A stretch of 32,494 nucleotides of DNA. Source: Secundilactobacillus angelensis. Lineage in GTDB: Bacteria; Bacillota; Bacilli; Lactobacillales; Lactobacillaceae. The DNA lies in NCBI RefSeq assembly GCF_012641075.1, contig NZ_JAAXLJ010000025.1:1-32494 (forward strand), read 5' to 3'. A model generated the notes under the pieces. It was given only the letters and a program-made list of their open reading frames with translations, was not told the DNA's origin and made no database searches. A program made the translations under genes and the position numbers. How positions within the stretch are numbered: the first letter of the stretch is position 1; each line of letters opens with the position of its first letter. This document shows, in pieces, positions 15,169-23,189 of this stretch.

Positions 15169-15326
15169 CGTCCGCAGCTTTAAATGCGGACGCTCAAGCA
15201 AACGCGTTCGCGTCTAAAGCAAGCCGTCGATTTGTCGTGCCAGCTAGACGTGAAGTTCTAGCTGGACCATGATTGATTCCATTAAGGAAACAATGCAGCC
15301 AGCTAGATAGTCTAGCTGGCTTTTTT
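15167..15326 (+). promoter_or_regulatory. Attenuator: competing hairpins and intrinsic terminator
   Basis: Hairpin 1 is AGCGTCCGCA (15167-15176) with TGCGGACGCT (15185-15194). An alternative pairs GCTTTA and GACGC (15177-15182, 15189-15193) with GCGTC-TAAAGC (15210-15220). Hairpin 3 is CCAGCTAGA (15240-15248) with TCTAGCTGG (15257-15265). The terminator is AGCCAGCTAGA (15297-15307) with TCTAGCTGGCT (15311-15321) and a T6 tail. Hairpin 3 repeats the terminator arms exactly, so 15257-15265 can instead pair with 15299-15307 and block termination. No T-box consensus sequence is seen. Confidence 0.82.
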
Positions 15327-15351
15327 CGTACACAAATAAGGAGTGGTGATA

Positions 15352-15687
15352 ATGATGGTAACAAATGAAGATGAAACAGGCGTGTGGCAATCCAATCAAT
15401 TAACAGCTGCTCGCAAGCAGATTAATGATATTGATGACGAAATTGTGGCCCTTTTAGCACAGCGGTTCGATGCGGTGACAAAGGTGAACGAAGCTAAAGC
15501 TGCTGCCAACTTACCAATTATGGATCATGGACGAGAAGATCAAGTTTTAGACCGGGTTACCGGACAGGATTCTAATCCGGCAACAAAACGCTATATGCGT
15601 AACATTTTTGCTACCATCATGAAAAACTCCAGGGAATATCAAGATTTTTTAACGAAGACTAACCATCAAAAGGGGATTACGAAATGA
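15352..15687 (+). CDS. Chorismate mutase (AroQ type)
   Basis: It rearranges chorismate to prephenate, the branch point to tyrosine and phenylalanine. 111 residues, all helical, with the AroQ pattern: LTAARKQINDIDDEIVALLAQRF (Arg and the acidic helix 1), KVNEAKAAANLPIMDHGRED (second active-site Lys and Arg), and a third helix with IFATIMKNSREYQ. The ATG at 15352 is 8 nt after AAGGAG (15338-15343); an in-frame GTG at 15343 overlaps that site. It is the first structural gene after the attenuator and overlaps aroC by 4 nt. Confidence 0.93.
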   Translation: MMVTNEDETGVWQSNQLTAARKQINDIDDEIVALLAQRFDAVTKVNEAKAAANLPIMDHGREDQVLDRVTGQDSNPATKRYMRNIFATIMKNSREYQDFLTKTNHQKGITK

Positions 15688-16850
15688 ACTACTTAACAGC
15701 GGGCGAATCACATGGACCGCAACTGACAGGAATCATCGAAGGCTTACCAGCCGGTTTATTATTGGATATTGACGGTATTAATGCTCAATTAGCAGCGCGG
15801 CAAGGTGGTTACGGCCGTGGCAGTCGCCAAAAAATTGAACATGATCAAGTGACCATCGTCGGTGGCGTCCGTCACAAAAAGACACTGGGCTCACCCGTTG
15901 CGTTGGTGGTTAACAACCGTGATCATGCCCACTGGGGTAAAATCATGGATCCCATTGCAGATGAAACAGCCGAAAATTCATTGCGGACCGTTGAACGGCC
16001 ACGACCAGGTCACGCCGATTTAGTAGGTGGCATGAAGTACAACCACCACGATTTAAGAAACGTGCTGGAACGGTCCAGTGCCAGAGAAACCGCCATGCGG
16101 GTTGCAATTGGCGCCATTTGCAAGCAGTTTCTACAGCAGTTAGGAATTGACATTGTGGGTTACGTCCAACAGATTGGGCCAGTAGCTACGGATGATCAAG
16201 CACCGTTAGATGTTAGTCGAATCAATGAGCTGATTAGTCAAAATGATTTGCGAGTGGTTCAAGGCGATAAAGTGGACGAAATTCACACCTTGATCGACAA
16301 AACCAAAAAAGATGGCGATACCTTGGGTGGCATCATTCGGGTGGTCGCAACTAACGTGCCAGCAGGCCTGGGCAGTTACATCAGTTGGGATACTAAGTTG
16401 GATGGGAAAATTGCTGCAGCAGTCATGGGAGTTAATGCCATGAAGGGCGTTGAAATTGGCGATGGCTTCGAAGCTGCTACCAGTTTCGGCAGTCAAGTCA
16501 TGGATGAGATTGACTGGCATGAAGGTGAAGGATTTACGCGTGAGTCAGATCATCTCGGTGGCTTTGAAGGCGGGATGACCAATGGCATGCCAGTAATTGT
16601 TAAAGCAGCTATGAAGCCGATTCCAACTTTATACAAACCACTTCAAAGTGTTGATGTTGAAACTAAGGAAGTTAAAAAAGCTAGCGTTGAACGGTCGGAT
16701 ACGACAGCTATCGTACCTGCTTCTATCGTAATTGAAAGTGTGGTTGCCATTGAGTTAGCTAAGGCGATTACTGATACTTTCGATGGCAGCAACATGGAGC
16801 GATTAAAGGCACAACTTAAGGTTTACCGAGAAGAACTTAAAAATTACTAG
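15684..16850 (+). CDS. aroC: Chorismate synthase
   Basis: It forms chorismate from 5-enolpyruvylshikimate 3-phosphate, using reduced FMN. 388 residues, normal length. GESHGPQLTGIIEGLPAG at the N-terminus, RPGHADLVGGMKYNHHDLRN and ERSSARETA in the flavin site, and VERSDTTAIVPAS at the C-terminal side are family signatures. The start codon overlaps the chorismate mutase stop (ATGA). It sits in the operon order mutase-aroC-aroA-tyrA-aroK. Confidence 0.97.
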   Translation: MNYLTAGESHGPQLTGIIEGLPAGLLLDIDGINAQLAARQGGYGRGSRQKIEHDQVTIVGGVRHKKTLGSPVALVVNNRDHAHWGKIMDPIADETAENSLRTVERPRPGHADLVGGMKYNHHDLRNVLERSSARETAMRVAIGAICKQFLQQLGIDIVGYVQQIGPVATDDQAPLDVSRINELISQNDLRVVQGDKVDEIHTLIDKTKKDGDTLGGIIRVVATNVPAGLGSYISWDTKLDGKIAAAVMGVNAMKGVEIGDGFEAATSFGSQVMDEIDWHEGEGFTRESDHLGGFEGGMTNGMPVIVKAAMKPIPTLYKPLQSVDVETKEVKKASVERSDTTAIVPASIVIESVVAIELAKAITDTFDGSNMERLKAQLKVYREELKNY

Positions 16851-16861
16851 GAGGGTCAGTC

Positions 16862-18148
16862 ATGCGAGCACTAAAAAGTAAACCAGCAGCCGGATTACAC
16901 GGCGAACTGACCGTTCCAGGCGATAAAAGTATCTCCCATCGAGGTATTATGTTAGGTGCAATCAGCGAGGGCACCACCACCCTCACACATTTTCTAACTT
17001 CTGCCGATTGTTTATCAACGTTGGCTGCTTTTCAGCAGTTGGGCGTTCCAATTGAACGGCAGGGTACCACAGTTAACGTTCATGGCGTTGGGTTAAACGG
17101 TTTGAAGGCTAGTTCAACCCCACTTGATATGGGCAATTCTGGGACCACGACCCGGCTGATCATGGGCTTACTTTCGGGACAGCCATTTAGCACGACTTTG
17201 ATGGGTGATGCCTCCTTATCGAAGCGACCGATGAAAAGGGTCAGTGAACCTTTAGCTACCATGGGCGCAGATATCACGACTACCGATGGTCATTTGCCGG
17301 TCACAATTCGTGGTCAGCAGCTCCACGGCGTCAATTACCAGCTGAAAGTTGCTAGCGCGCAAGTTAAAAGTGCGTTGATCTTGGCCGCGTTACAAGCCAA
17401 TGAGCCCACAACACTGACGGAGTTACTACCGACCCGGGACCATACGGAACGGATGCTGACGGCGTTTGGCGGTGAAATTACTACCGCTGACGATGGCGTC
17501 ACCATTACAGTGCAGCCGCAGCCTCATCTGAAGGGACAATCCATGACGGTTCCTGGGGACATGTCCTCCGCAGCGTTTTTCATGACCGCGGCCAGTTTGG
17601 TTCCGGGGTCTGAAATCACGTTGAAAGATGTTGGGCTTAATCACACTCGAACGGGGTTACTCGATATCTTAAATGCGATGGGTGGCAAAATTAGCGTTAA
17701 GTCACAACCAACAAATGGTGAACCCATTGGCGACCTGACAATTCAAACTGCCAAGTTAGAACCTATTAATATTGGTAAGGAACAGATTCCAGCAGTCATT
17801 GATGAACTCCCATTAGTAGCGCTATTAGCGGCTAAGGCTGACGGTGTCAGTCGAATTACGGGCGCTGAAGAGTTAAGGGTCAAAGAAACTGATCGTATTA
17901 GTGCTATCGTGTCTGAGTTTAAAAAACTGGGAATTGCCATCGAAGAGTTGCCGGATGGCTTCGTTATCGATGGTCGCAAGCCATGGTACGTGGTTGACCC
18001 GGTATTAGATGCTCATGACGACCACCGAATCGGTATGGTACTGGGAATCGCAGCGCTGTTAGTTAAGACACCTTTACAATTAAAGGGTGCTGATAGTGTT
18101 CGGATCTCCTACCCTGAATTTTTCGACGACTTAGATCAACTATTGTAA
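16862..18148 (+). CDS. aroA: 3-phosphoshikimate 1-carboxyvinyltransferase (EPSP synthase)
   Basis: It condenses shikimate 3-phosphate with phosphoenolpyruvate. 428 residues in two inverse beta-alpha domains. VPGDKSISHRGIMLGA carries the phosphate-binding Lys and Arg, then LDMGNSGTTTRL, SLSKRPMKR, LRVKETDRI and DAHDDHRIGM. AGGAGGG precedes the ATG, 11 nt after the aroC stop. The LDMGNSGTTTRL loop resembles class II enzymes of Gram-positive bacteria, judged only by eye. Confidence 0.97.
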   Translation: MRALKSKPAAGLHGELTVPGDKSISHRGIMLGAISEGTTTLTHFLTSADCLSTLAAFQQLGVPIERQGTTVNVHGVGLNGLKASSTPLDMGNSGTTTRLIMGLLSGQPFSTTLMGDASLSKRPMKRVSEPLATMGADITTTDGHLPVTIRGQQLHGVNYQLKVASAQVKSALILAALQANEPTTLTELLPTRDHTERMLTAFGGEITTADDGVTITVQPQPHLKGQSMTVPGDMSSAAFFMTAASLVPGSEITLKDVGLNHTRTGLLDILNAMGGKISVKSQPTNGEPIGDLTIQTAKLEPINIGKEQIPAVIDELPLVALLAAKADGVSRITGAEELRVKETDRISAIVSEFKKLGIAIEELPDGFVIDGRKPWYVVDPVLDAHDDHRIGMVLGIAALLVKTPLQLKGADSVRISYPEFFDDLDQLL

Positions 18149-18161
18149 TGAGGTGATTGGT

Positions 18162-19028
18162 ATGACGACGGTATTGATAAGCGGTTTGGGACTGATTGGC
18201 AGTTCGTTGGCCCGAGTTATGAAAAAAAGCGACGTGCAGCCAACAATTTTGGGCGACGATCCCAACGATGACACCAGTCAGTTTCTGCTGGGTCAGGGGA
18301 TTATTGATGAACGGGTGAAGTTGTTAAAAGCAGCTTCGCGTGCGGACATCATCCTCCTCGCTGGCCCGGTTTCAGTCATTATTGATCAACTCGCGCAACT
18401 GACGGACGTCGATTTAAAGCCAGATGTCCTGGTGACGGATGTGGGGAGTACGAAGACACAGGTGATGGCCGCGTCACAGGCATTACAGCAACGCCATGTT
18501 GCCTTTATGGGTGGTCATCCAATGGCTGGCTCCCATCAAGCAGGCGGTCGCTTCGGCCGAGCCGATTTATTTGATCATGCTACATACTTCATCGTGGACG
18601 GCTCCCAGACGCTTGCTCAGGCAGCCCAATTTAAAGCTTGTCTTCAGCCGGCGAGGTTACGCTGGGTAAATGTTACAGCTAAAGCTCACGATGGCTTAGT
18701 CAGTGAAATCAGCCACGTTCCCCACGTGCTGGCAGCTAATCTGGTCAACACAGCTGACCATCAGCTCAAGCACGATTCAGTGGGATTAAGTGCCGCAGCT
18801 GGTGGGTTCAAGAGCACCACTCGAATTGCGGGTGCCGACCCCACCATGTGGACGGCGATTATGCTGAGTAACTCTGATGCAATTAGTGAACAACTCACTA
18901 CTTATATGACGCAGTTAAAGCAGATTCAAGACGCGATTGACGTACACGATACCGATAAAATCTACCAATTTTTTGCACATGCGAAATCAGTTCGAGAACG
19001 GTTAGACCAAGGAGGAGAGAAACAATGA
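18162..19028 (+). CDS. tyrA: Prephenate dehydrogenase
   Basis: It oxidises prephenate to 4-hydroxyphenylpyruvate for tyrosine synthesis, NAD+ dependent. 288 residues without an ACT domain. GLGLIGSSLARVMKK is the dinucleotide loop, TDVGSTKTQV, GGHPMAGSHQAG (active-site His) and ISHVPHVLAANLV follow the family order. The ATG at 18162 is chosen, as GAGGTG at 18150-18155 precedes it by 6 nt and an in-frame GTG at 18153 lies inside that site. Its stop overlaps the aroK start (ATGA). The lack of ACT suggests feedback control is left to other enzymes or to the attenuator. Confidence 0.95.
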   Translation: MTTVLISGLGLIGSSLARVMKKSDVQPTILGDDPNDDTSQFLLGQGIIDERVKLLKAASRADIILLAGPVSVIIDQLAQLTDVDLKPDVLVTDVGSTKTQVMAASQALQQRHVAFMGGHPMAGSHQAGGRFGRADLFDHATYFIVDGSQTLAQAAQFKACLQPARLRWVNVTAKAHDGLVSEISHVPHVLAANLVNTADHQLKHDSVGLSAAAGGFKSTTRIAGADPTMWTAIMLSNSDAISEQLTTYMTQLKQIQDAIDVHDTDKIYQFFAHAKSVRERLDQGGEKQ

Positions 19029-19552
19029 GAGCAATTTTAGTTGGCTTCATGGGTAGTGGCAAAACCACTGTTGGCGAGTTGTTAGCTGACCGGCTGCATC
19101 TGATGCACCGGGATCTGGATGATGTCATCGTAGAACGCGCTGGCAAAACAATTCAGCAAATCTTTGACGATGAGGGGGAAACCGCCTTTCGTCAGTTGGA
19201 ACACGATGTCTTAGCTGATACGTTAGCGAATAGTCAAGGTATCATTTCAACTGGTGGTGGTACGCCAATTCAAATGGCGAACTATCAATTGCTGCGAAAA
19301 TGCGATGTGCCAGTGATATTGCTCAACGTTAAACCGGAAACTGTTTTGGCCCGATTAGCCGATGATGGTAAGCGTCCCTTAGTTAAGGAACTAGGTGTTG
19401 ACGGCCTAATTGGTCTCAAGGCTAAGCGTGATACTAGATATCATGAAGTCAGCGATATTGAAATTGACACGGATGATCTCACACCAGAAGAAGTGGTGGA
19501 TGCCATTTTGACCCACGTTAAGTTCAGAAGTGTTCGTCATGACGCTGTGTAG
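19025..19552 (+). CDS. aroK: Shikimate kinase
   Basis: It phosphorylates shikimate with ATP. 175 residues. LVGFMGSGKTTVGELLA is the Walker A loop, RDLDDVIVERAGKTI the shikimate-binding DxxD region, FRQLEHDVL and STGGGTP bind substrate, and DDGKRPLV is the lid. AGGAGGAG precedes the ATG at 19025. Confidence 0.96.
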   Translation: MRAILVGFMGSGKTTVGELLADRLHLMHRDLDDVIVERAGKTIQQIFDDEGETAFRQLEHDVLADTLANSQGIISTGGGTPIQMANYQLLRKCDVPVILLNVKPETVLARLADDGKRPLVKELGVDGLIGLKAKRDTRYHEVSDIEIDTDDLTPEEVVDAILTHVKFRSVRHDAV

Positions 19553-19563
19553 GTGTTTTCGAG

Positions 19564-19815
19564 ATGGACTTAATTAATATATCACTGCGTAAACTGGACC
19601 GAATGACCAGTCAACGATACAGTGACGGCACAGGGATTAATTACCTAGTGAATAAAAGCCCCTTCCGGCAAAATCAGTACGGGGTGCATTTGGAGCTGGT
19701 CAATAGCGATGGCAAGGTCTATCAAAAAATTGAAGTGTATTTTAAACCTGATCAACTGATCTCTGAACCCTTTGAGGCTAATGGGAGGCAGTATCGATTA
19801 ACGTTGATCAAGTAG
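19564..19815 (+). CDS. Small protein of unknown function ending the aromatic operon
   Basis: 83 residues, 11 nt after aroK and before the operon terminator, so it is cotranscribed. The sequence begins MDLINISLRKLDRMTSQRYS and continues with alternating hydrophobic and polar stretches such as GVHLELVNSDGKVYQKIEVYF, which suggest a small beta-rich domain. I do not recognise it; it is not a prephenate dehydratase or an ACT domain by any motif I can see. The binding site is weak (AGGTG at 19551-19555). Confidence 0.7.
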   Translation: MDLINISLRKLDRMTSQRYSDGTGINYLVNKSPFRQNQYGVHLELVNSDGKVYQKIEVYFKPDQLISEPFEANGRQYRLTLIK

Positions 19816-19817
19816 GC

Positions 19818-19853
19818 AAGCGGCTGATTTCTTTTACGAACGGCCGTTTTTTT
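19818..19853 (+). terminator. Intrinsic terminator of the aromatic operon
   Basis: AAGCGGCTG (19818-19826) pairs with CGGCCGTTT (19841-19849) with two G-U pairs, followed by a T run. Confidence 0.8.
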
Positions 19854-19887
19854 ATGCTTTTGTTGAAAAGAGATTAAAAACTCCTAA

Positions 19888-19933
19888 AACCTGTTAATAA
19901 TGACTAGCCACTTGTCGATTAACAGGTTATACT
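19888..19933 (+). promoter_or_regulatory. Inverted repeat over the promoter of the secreted protein
   Basis: AACCTGTTAAT (19888-19898) and ATTAACAGGTT (19918-19928) are exact inverted copies with a 19-nt gap. The right arm abuts a TATACT at 19928-19933, a likely -10, and no good -35 is seen. Centre-to-centre spacing of 30 nt (about three helical turns) fits a dimer or tetramer regulator binding on one face. Confidence 0.55.
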
Positions 19934-19987
19934 CATCACTGCTATTAAATTCGCTGGTAGAAAGCGAACACACAAGGAGAAACGTAC

Positions 19988-20761
19988 ATGAAGAAATTAG
20001 TCATTTTATCAGGTAGCTTAATTGCCGCATTCAGTTTACTGGGTGCCGGTGCAGCTACTCAGACTCAAGCATCAGCTAAGACAACCGTCGCAGCAGGCAG
20101 CCCAAGCCTATCAATCAACAAAATTTACTCAAACTCGGCTTCAGTGTCGGGTAAGGCTAGCAAAGGTGTCAAAATTATTGTTGAAAACAGCAAGAAGAAA
20201 GCAATTGCTCATTCAACAGCATCTAAGACCACTGGGAAATACACTGTTAAATTGCCAGCTAAGCAAAAGACGGGGACAAAACTTTACGTTTATGCTAAAG
20301 CATCCAATGGACATTATTTTTATCGAATCATGAATGTTCAGGCTGCTTCATCAAAAACCACCACTAAGAAAATAACGCCCAAGAAGGCCGCTTCAACAAA
20401 AGCAGCAGTACACACCAATACCGTTAGTTCTAATCTCAGCACACCAACCGGTACATGGAAGTCAACTACTCAAAAAGGCTGGTTGATGAAGTTTAGCTTT
20501 AGCCAAAAAACTGGTTTGAATGAATACACTTATCAAGGTAAGAAAGCTACTCACGTGTTATCGAACGCACGTTATAGCGTTGATGCTAAAGGTGCCAGTT
20601 TCTGGAAGATCAACGTCACCGCTAAGGGTGGTGCTAAGTCAACCTTCTACATGCGTTTCACCAGCAACAAGCAATTTGTATTGGTCAACAGCAAGAACCA
20701 AGTGATCAATACTTCGGTTGGCAAAGCCCCAGCTGGTCACTACACTTTTAACTTACAATAA
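19988..20761 (+). CDS. Secreted protein with an Ig-like domain
   Basis: 257 residues. Signal peptide: MKKLVILSGSLIAAFSLLGA with likely cleavage after QASA near residue 30. Residues ~36-118 look like a bacterial Ig-like domain (SVSGKASKGVKIIVENSKKK, then TGKYTVKLP and GTKLYVYAKASNG). Residues ~119-155 are a Lys/Thr/Ala linker, and residues ~156-257 form a second, Lys-, Tyr- and Ser-rich domain beginning GTWKSTTQKGW. No LPxTG or membrane anchor is seen, so it is probably released or bound to the wall by charge. AAGGAGA precedes the ATG. The function is unknown. The gene has its own promoter and terminator. Confidence 0.82.
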   Translation: MKKLVILSGSLIAAFSLLGAGAATQTQASAKTTVAAGSPSLSINKIYSNSASVSGKASKGVKIIVENSKKKAIAHSTASKTTGKYTVKLPAKQKTGTKLYVYAKASNGHYFYRIMNVQAASSKTTTKKITPKKAASTKAAVHTNTVSSNLSTPTGTWKSTTQKGWLMKFSFSQKTGLNEYTYQGKKATHVLSNARYSVDAKGASFWKINVTAKGGAKSTFYMRFTSNKQFVLVNSKNQVINTSVGKAPAGHYTFNLQ

Positions 20762-20791
20762 TCTGTGATATTTTAATCTAATGAATACGTT

Positions 20792-20832
20792 GAAAGCACC
20801 ATTCTGTCATGATGACGGAATGGTGCTTTTAA
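20792..20832 (+). terminator. Intrinsic terminator after the Ig-like protein
   Basis: AAAGCACCATTC pairs with GAATGGTGCTTT, with inner GTCAT/ATGAC pairs, then T residues. Confidence 0.88.
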
Positions 20833-20891
20833 TTGTAATTAACGATTGGATGAGTTGCCTAAATCTAGTCCCACACAATGCCCGTTATCGC

Positions 20892-20919
20892 TTGCTTACG
20901 CCTACTTGTCTGGTACAAT
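20892..20919 (+). promoter_or_regulatory. Promoter of the oxidoreductase-MFS operon
   Basis: TTGCTT (20892-20897) and TACAAT (20914-20919) are 16 nt apart, and TGG before the -10 makes it an extended -10. Confidence 0.6.
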
Positions 20920-20951
20920 TACCATAGGATATTAGAATCGGAGGGGAGTTT

Positions 20952-21989
20952 ATGACAATCATGAAAGCAATCGGTGCAACTGCAGATCGGCAGTTAATTG
21001 ATTTGACGTTACCTAAGCCCACTGCCAGCTCTAATCAAGTACTGGTTCAAGTTGATGCAGTGTCCGTTAATCCAGTGGATACTAAGTTAAAAGAAATGGT
21101 TAACGAAGAAACCGCACCTAAAATATTGGGTTATGATGCAGTTGGCAAAGTGGTTGAAACCGGCGAAGAAGTGACGAAGTTCAAGGTTGGCGACCGCATT
21201 TTTTATGCTGGTAGTACTCAAGTGGCTGGTGCGGATGCAGAGTATCAGTTAGTTGATGAACGGCTGGCAAGTTTAGCGCCACGTTCACTGACCGCGGCCG
21301 AAATTGCTGCTATGCCACTGACGGCGCTAACTGCTTATGAACTGTTATTTGAGAAAATGCAGTTTGTCGGCAAAGCTAACCAGAATCAGAAGCGAACCTT
21401 GCTGATTGTCAACGGTGCTGGCGGTGTCGGCTCCATTATGTCTCAGCTAGCACATTGGGCCGGGATTACGGTCCTAGCCACTAGTAGTCCGAGGAATTTT
21501 GACTGGTTGAAACAAAATAAGGTTGATCATCCCTTAGATTATCATGGTGACTTGTTGAATGAGATCCACGAGTTAGGGTATTCATCTCTTGATGGGATTG
21601 CCATTTTATATAATCCCGAAGATTACTTCGATTTAGCCGCTGAACTGGTTAGACCATTCGGACACATTGGCTCGATTGTCGGTAGCCCAGTTGACCTGCC
21701 ACTGTACAAAATTAAAAATAAAGCTGCTAGTTTCGATTGGGAGTACATGTTTGCTAAGAGTGATGCTGACTACAATGTAAACAGTCAGGGGAAGACGCTA
21801 CAACTGGTTGCCCGACTACTGGATCAAGGTGTGTTGACGTCAACGTTGACGAAAGTACTCACGGATGGCATCAATGCAAAGACCTTGACCGAAGCGCATG
21901 AACTAGTGGGTGGAGGTAAGATTCACGGCAAGTTGGTTCTAACTGGAGCGTTTAACGCACCAGTAGAAGGTCGGAGTAGTCAGAAATGA
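20952..21989 (+). CDS. MDR-family zinc-type alcohol dehydrogenase / NADPH:quinone reductase-like protein
   Basis: 345 residues. SVNPVDTKLKEM near residue 40 is typical of the quinone oxidoreductase branch, ILGYDAVGKVVETGEEVTKFKVGDRIF is the GroES-like part, PLTALTAYELL precedes the cofactor domain, and VNGAGGVGSIMSQLAHWAG is the nucleotide loop. No catalytic or structural zinc cysteines are seen, so it most likely reduces quinones or enones without zinc. GGAGGGGAG precedes ATG 20952; an ATG three codons later is possible. Its stop overlaps the MFS gene start by 4 nt. Confidence 0.9.
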   Translation: MTIMKAIGATADRQLIDLTLPKPTASSNQVLVQVDAVSVNPVDTKLKEMVNEETAPKILGYDAVGKVVETGEEVTKFKVGDRIFYAGSTQVAGADAEYQLVDERLASLAPRSLTAAEIAAMPLTALTAYELLFEKMQFVGKANQNQKRTLLIVNGAGGVGSIMSQLAHWAGITVLATSSPRNFDWLKQNKVDHPLDYHGDLLNEIHELGYSSLDGIAILYNPEDYFDLAAELVRPFGHIGSIVGSPVDLPLYKIKNKAASFDWEYMFAKSDADYNVNSQGKTLQLVARLLDQGVLTSTLTKVLTDGINAKTLTEAHELVGGGKIHGKLVLTGAFNAPVEGRSSQK

Positions 21990-23143
21990 TTGCGACTAAA
22001 AAGGAAGTTCGTTTACCTTCACTGTTCATTGCCAACTTAATGCTAAATACAGGGGCAGCGTTTATGTGGCCGTTGACCACCGTCTATATGAATAAATCGC
22101 TGCATGAATCACTGACTACGGCAGGTGTGGTGTTGCTGGTGATGTCGTTAGTGATGATGGTCGGTAATTACATTGGAGGGGTTTTATTTGATCGTTGGTC
22201 GCCGTATTTGACTGGTATACTGGGTGCCGGCATCTCGCTGGTGGCGATGATTCTACTGATTTTCTTTCATGGCTGGCCGATTTTTGCAGTTCTGTTAGTG
22301 ATTGTGGGATTTGGTGACGGTATCAGTTTGACCGTGGGCAATTCCTTTGCTGCTACGATTAAGAGTGTTTCAGTCCGCAAGGTGTTTAATTTGATGTACA
22401 TTGCTTTAAACGTTGGTGTCGTGATTGGGACGTTATTGGTTGGGTACTTATTAAATCGTGGCGTGACCTTGGTCTTCGCCGTGACGACAATTTGCTATAT
22501 CTTACTCTTTGGGCTGATGGTGACGGAATTCAAAGTCGACGTTAAAGGTAACCAAACAGAACGTAAGGACGGTGGCCAAGTCCCAAGACTAAACCTAAAG
22601 GTGATTTGGTGGATCTGTCTGATGGTTTTTGCCATCTACACCAGTTATTCACTCTGGGAAAGCGTGCTGTCAGTTCACATGACGAATCTGCACATTCAGT
22701 TTAAAGACTACAGCCTTTTATGGACCATGAACGGCTTCTTGATTGTCTTTGGTCAACCACTGATGAACCGATTATTTGCTAGTCGGAAGCTATCAACTCA
22801 AATTGGGCTAGGGGTCTCGATTTTTGCCCTTTCATTCTTTGGTTTAATTTTTGCTCACCAGTATTCTGATTTCGTGATTATTATGATTGTCCTCACAATT
22901 GGTGAAATGATTGGTTTCCCGGGGATGCCCGCTTGGATCGATGGTCTGGCGGTAAATGGCAGCAAGGGTAAATATCAAGGAATGTATAACGTGGCGATAT
23001 CAGTTGGTCGAGCAGTTGGTCCACTATTCGGTGGGCTCATGATCGATTATTTTAGCTACCAATCACTGTTTTTCTGTGTTGGACTGGCTATGTTACTGGC
23101 ACTTGGTGGCGTGTTATTCAGTCATAGCAGGTTAACAGAATAG
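21986..23143 (+). CDS. MFS transporter
   Basis: 385 residues with about 12 hydrophobic helices. GNYIGGVLFDRWSPY near residue 55-69 is the loop 2-3 motif A (GxxxDR), and the second half repeats the pattern (NRLFASRK). It resembles drug efflux type MFS proteins; the substrate is unknown. Translational coupling with the MDR oxidoreductase suggests shared detoxification of one compound class, which is inference. Confidence 0.9.
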   Translation: MIATKKEVRLPSLFIANLMLNTGAAFMWPLTTVYMNKSLHESLTTAGVVLLVMSLVMMVGNYIGGVLFDRWSPYLTGILGAGISLVAMILLIFFHGWPIFAVLLVIVGFGDGISLTVGNSFAATIKSVSVRKVFNLMYIALNVGVVIGTLLVGYLLNRGVTLVFAVTTICYILLFGLMVTEFKVDVKGNQTERKDGGQVPRLNLKVIWWICLMVFAIYTSYSLWESVLSVHMTNLHIQFKDYSLLWTMNGFLIVFGQPLMNRLFASRKLSTQIGLGVSIFALSFFGLIFAHQYSDFVIIMIVLTIGEMIGFPGMPAWIDGLAVNGSKGKYQGMYNVAISVGRAVGPLFGGLMIDYFSYQSLFFCVGLAMLLALGGVLFSHSRLTE

Positions 23144-23144
23144 A

Positions 23145-23182
23145 AAATAGCCAGTTTTCCGATTTGGAAGACTGACTATTTT
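23145..23182. terminator. Bidirectional terminator between MFS and nitroreductase genes
   Basis: AAATAGCCAGTTTTCC and GGAAGACTGACTATTT pair with one mismatch and one G-U around a 5-nt loop, with A and T runs outside. It lies between convergent genes. Confidence 0.85.
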
Positions 23183-23189
23183 TGAATTG

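Noticed and set aside
15007-15351. T-box riboswitch upstream of the aromatic operon
   Set aside because: The conserved T-box sequence (AGGGTGG-type) and specifier stem are absent; a leader peptide with aromatic codons explains the structure better.
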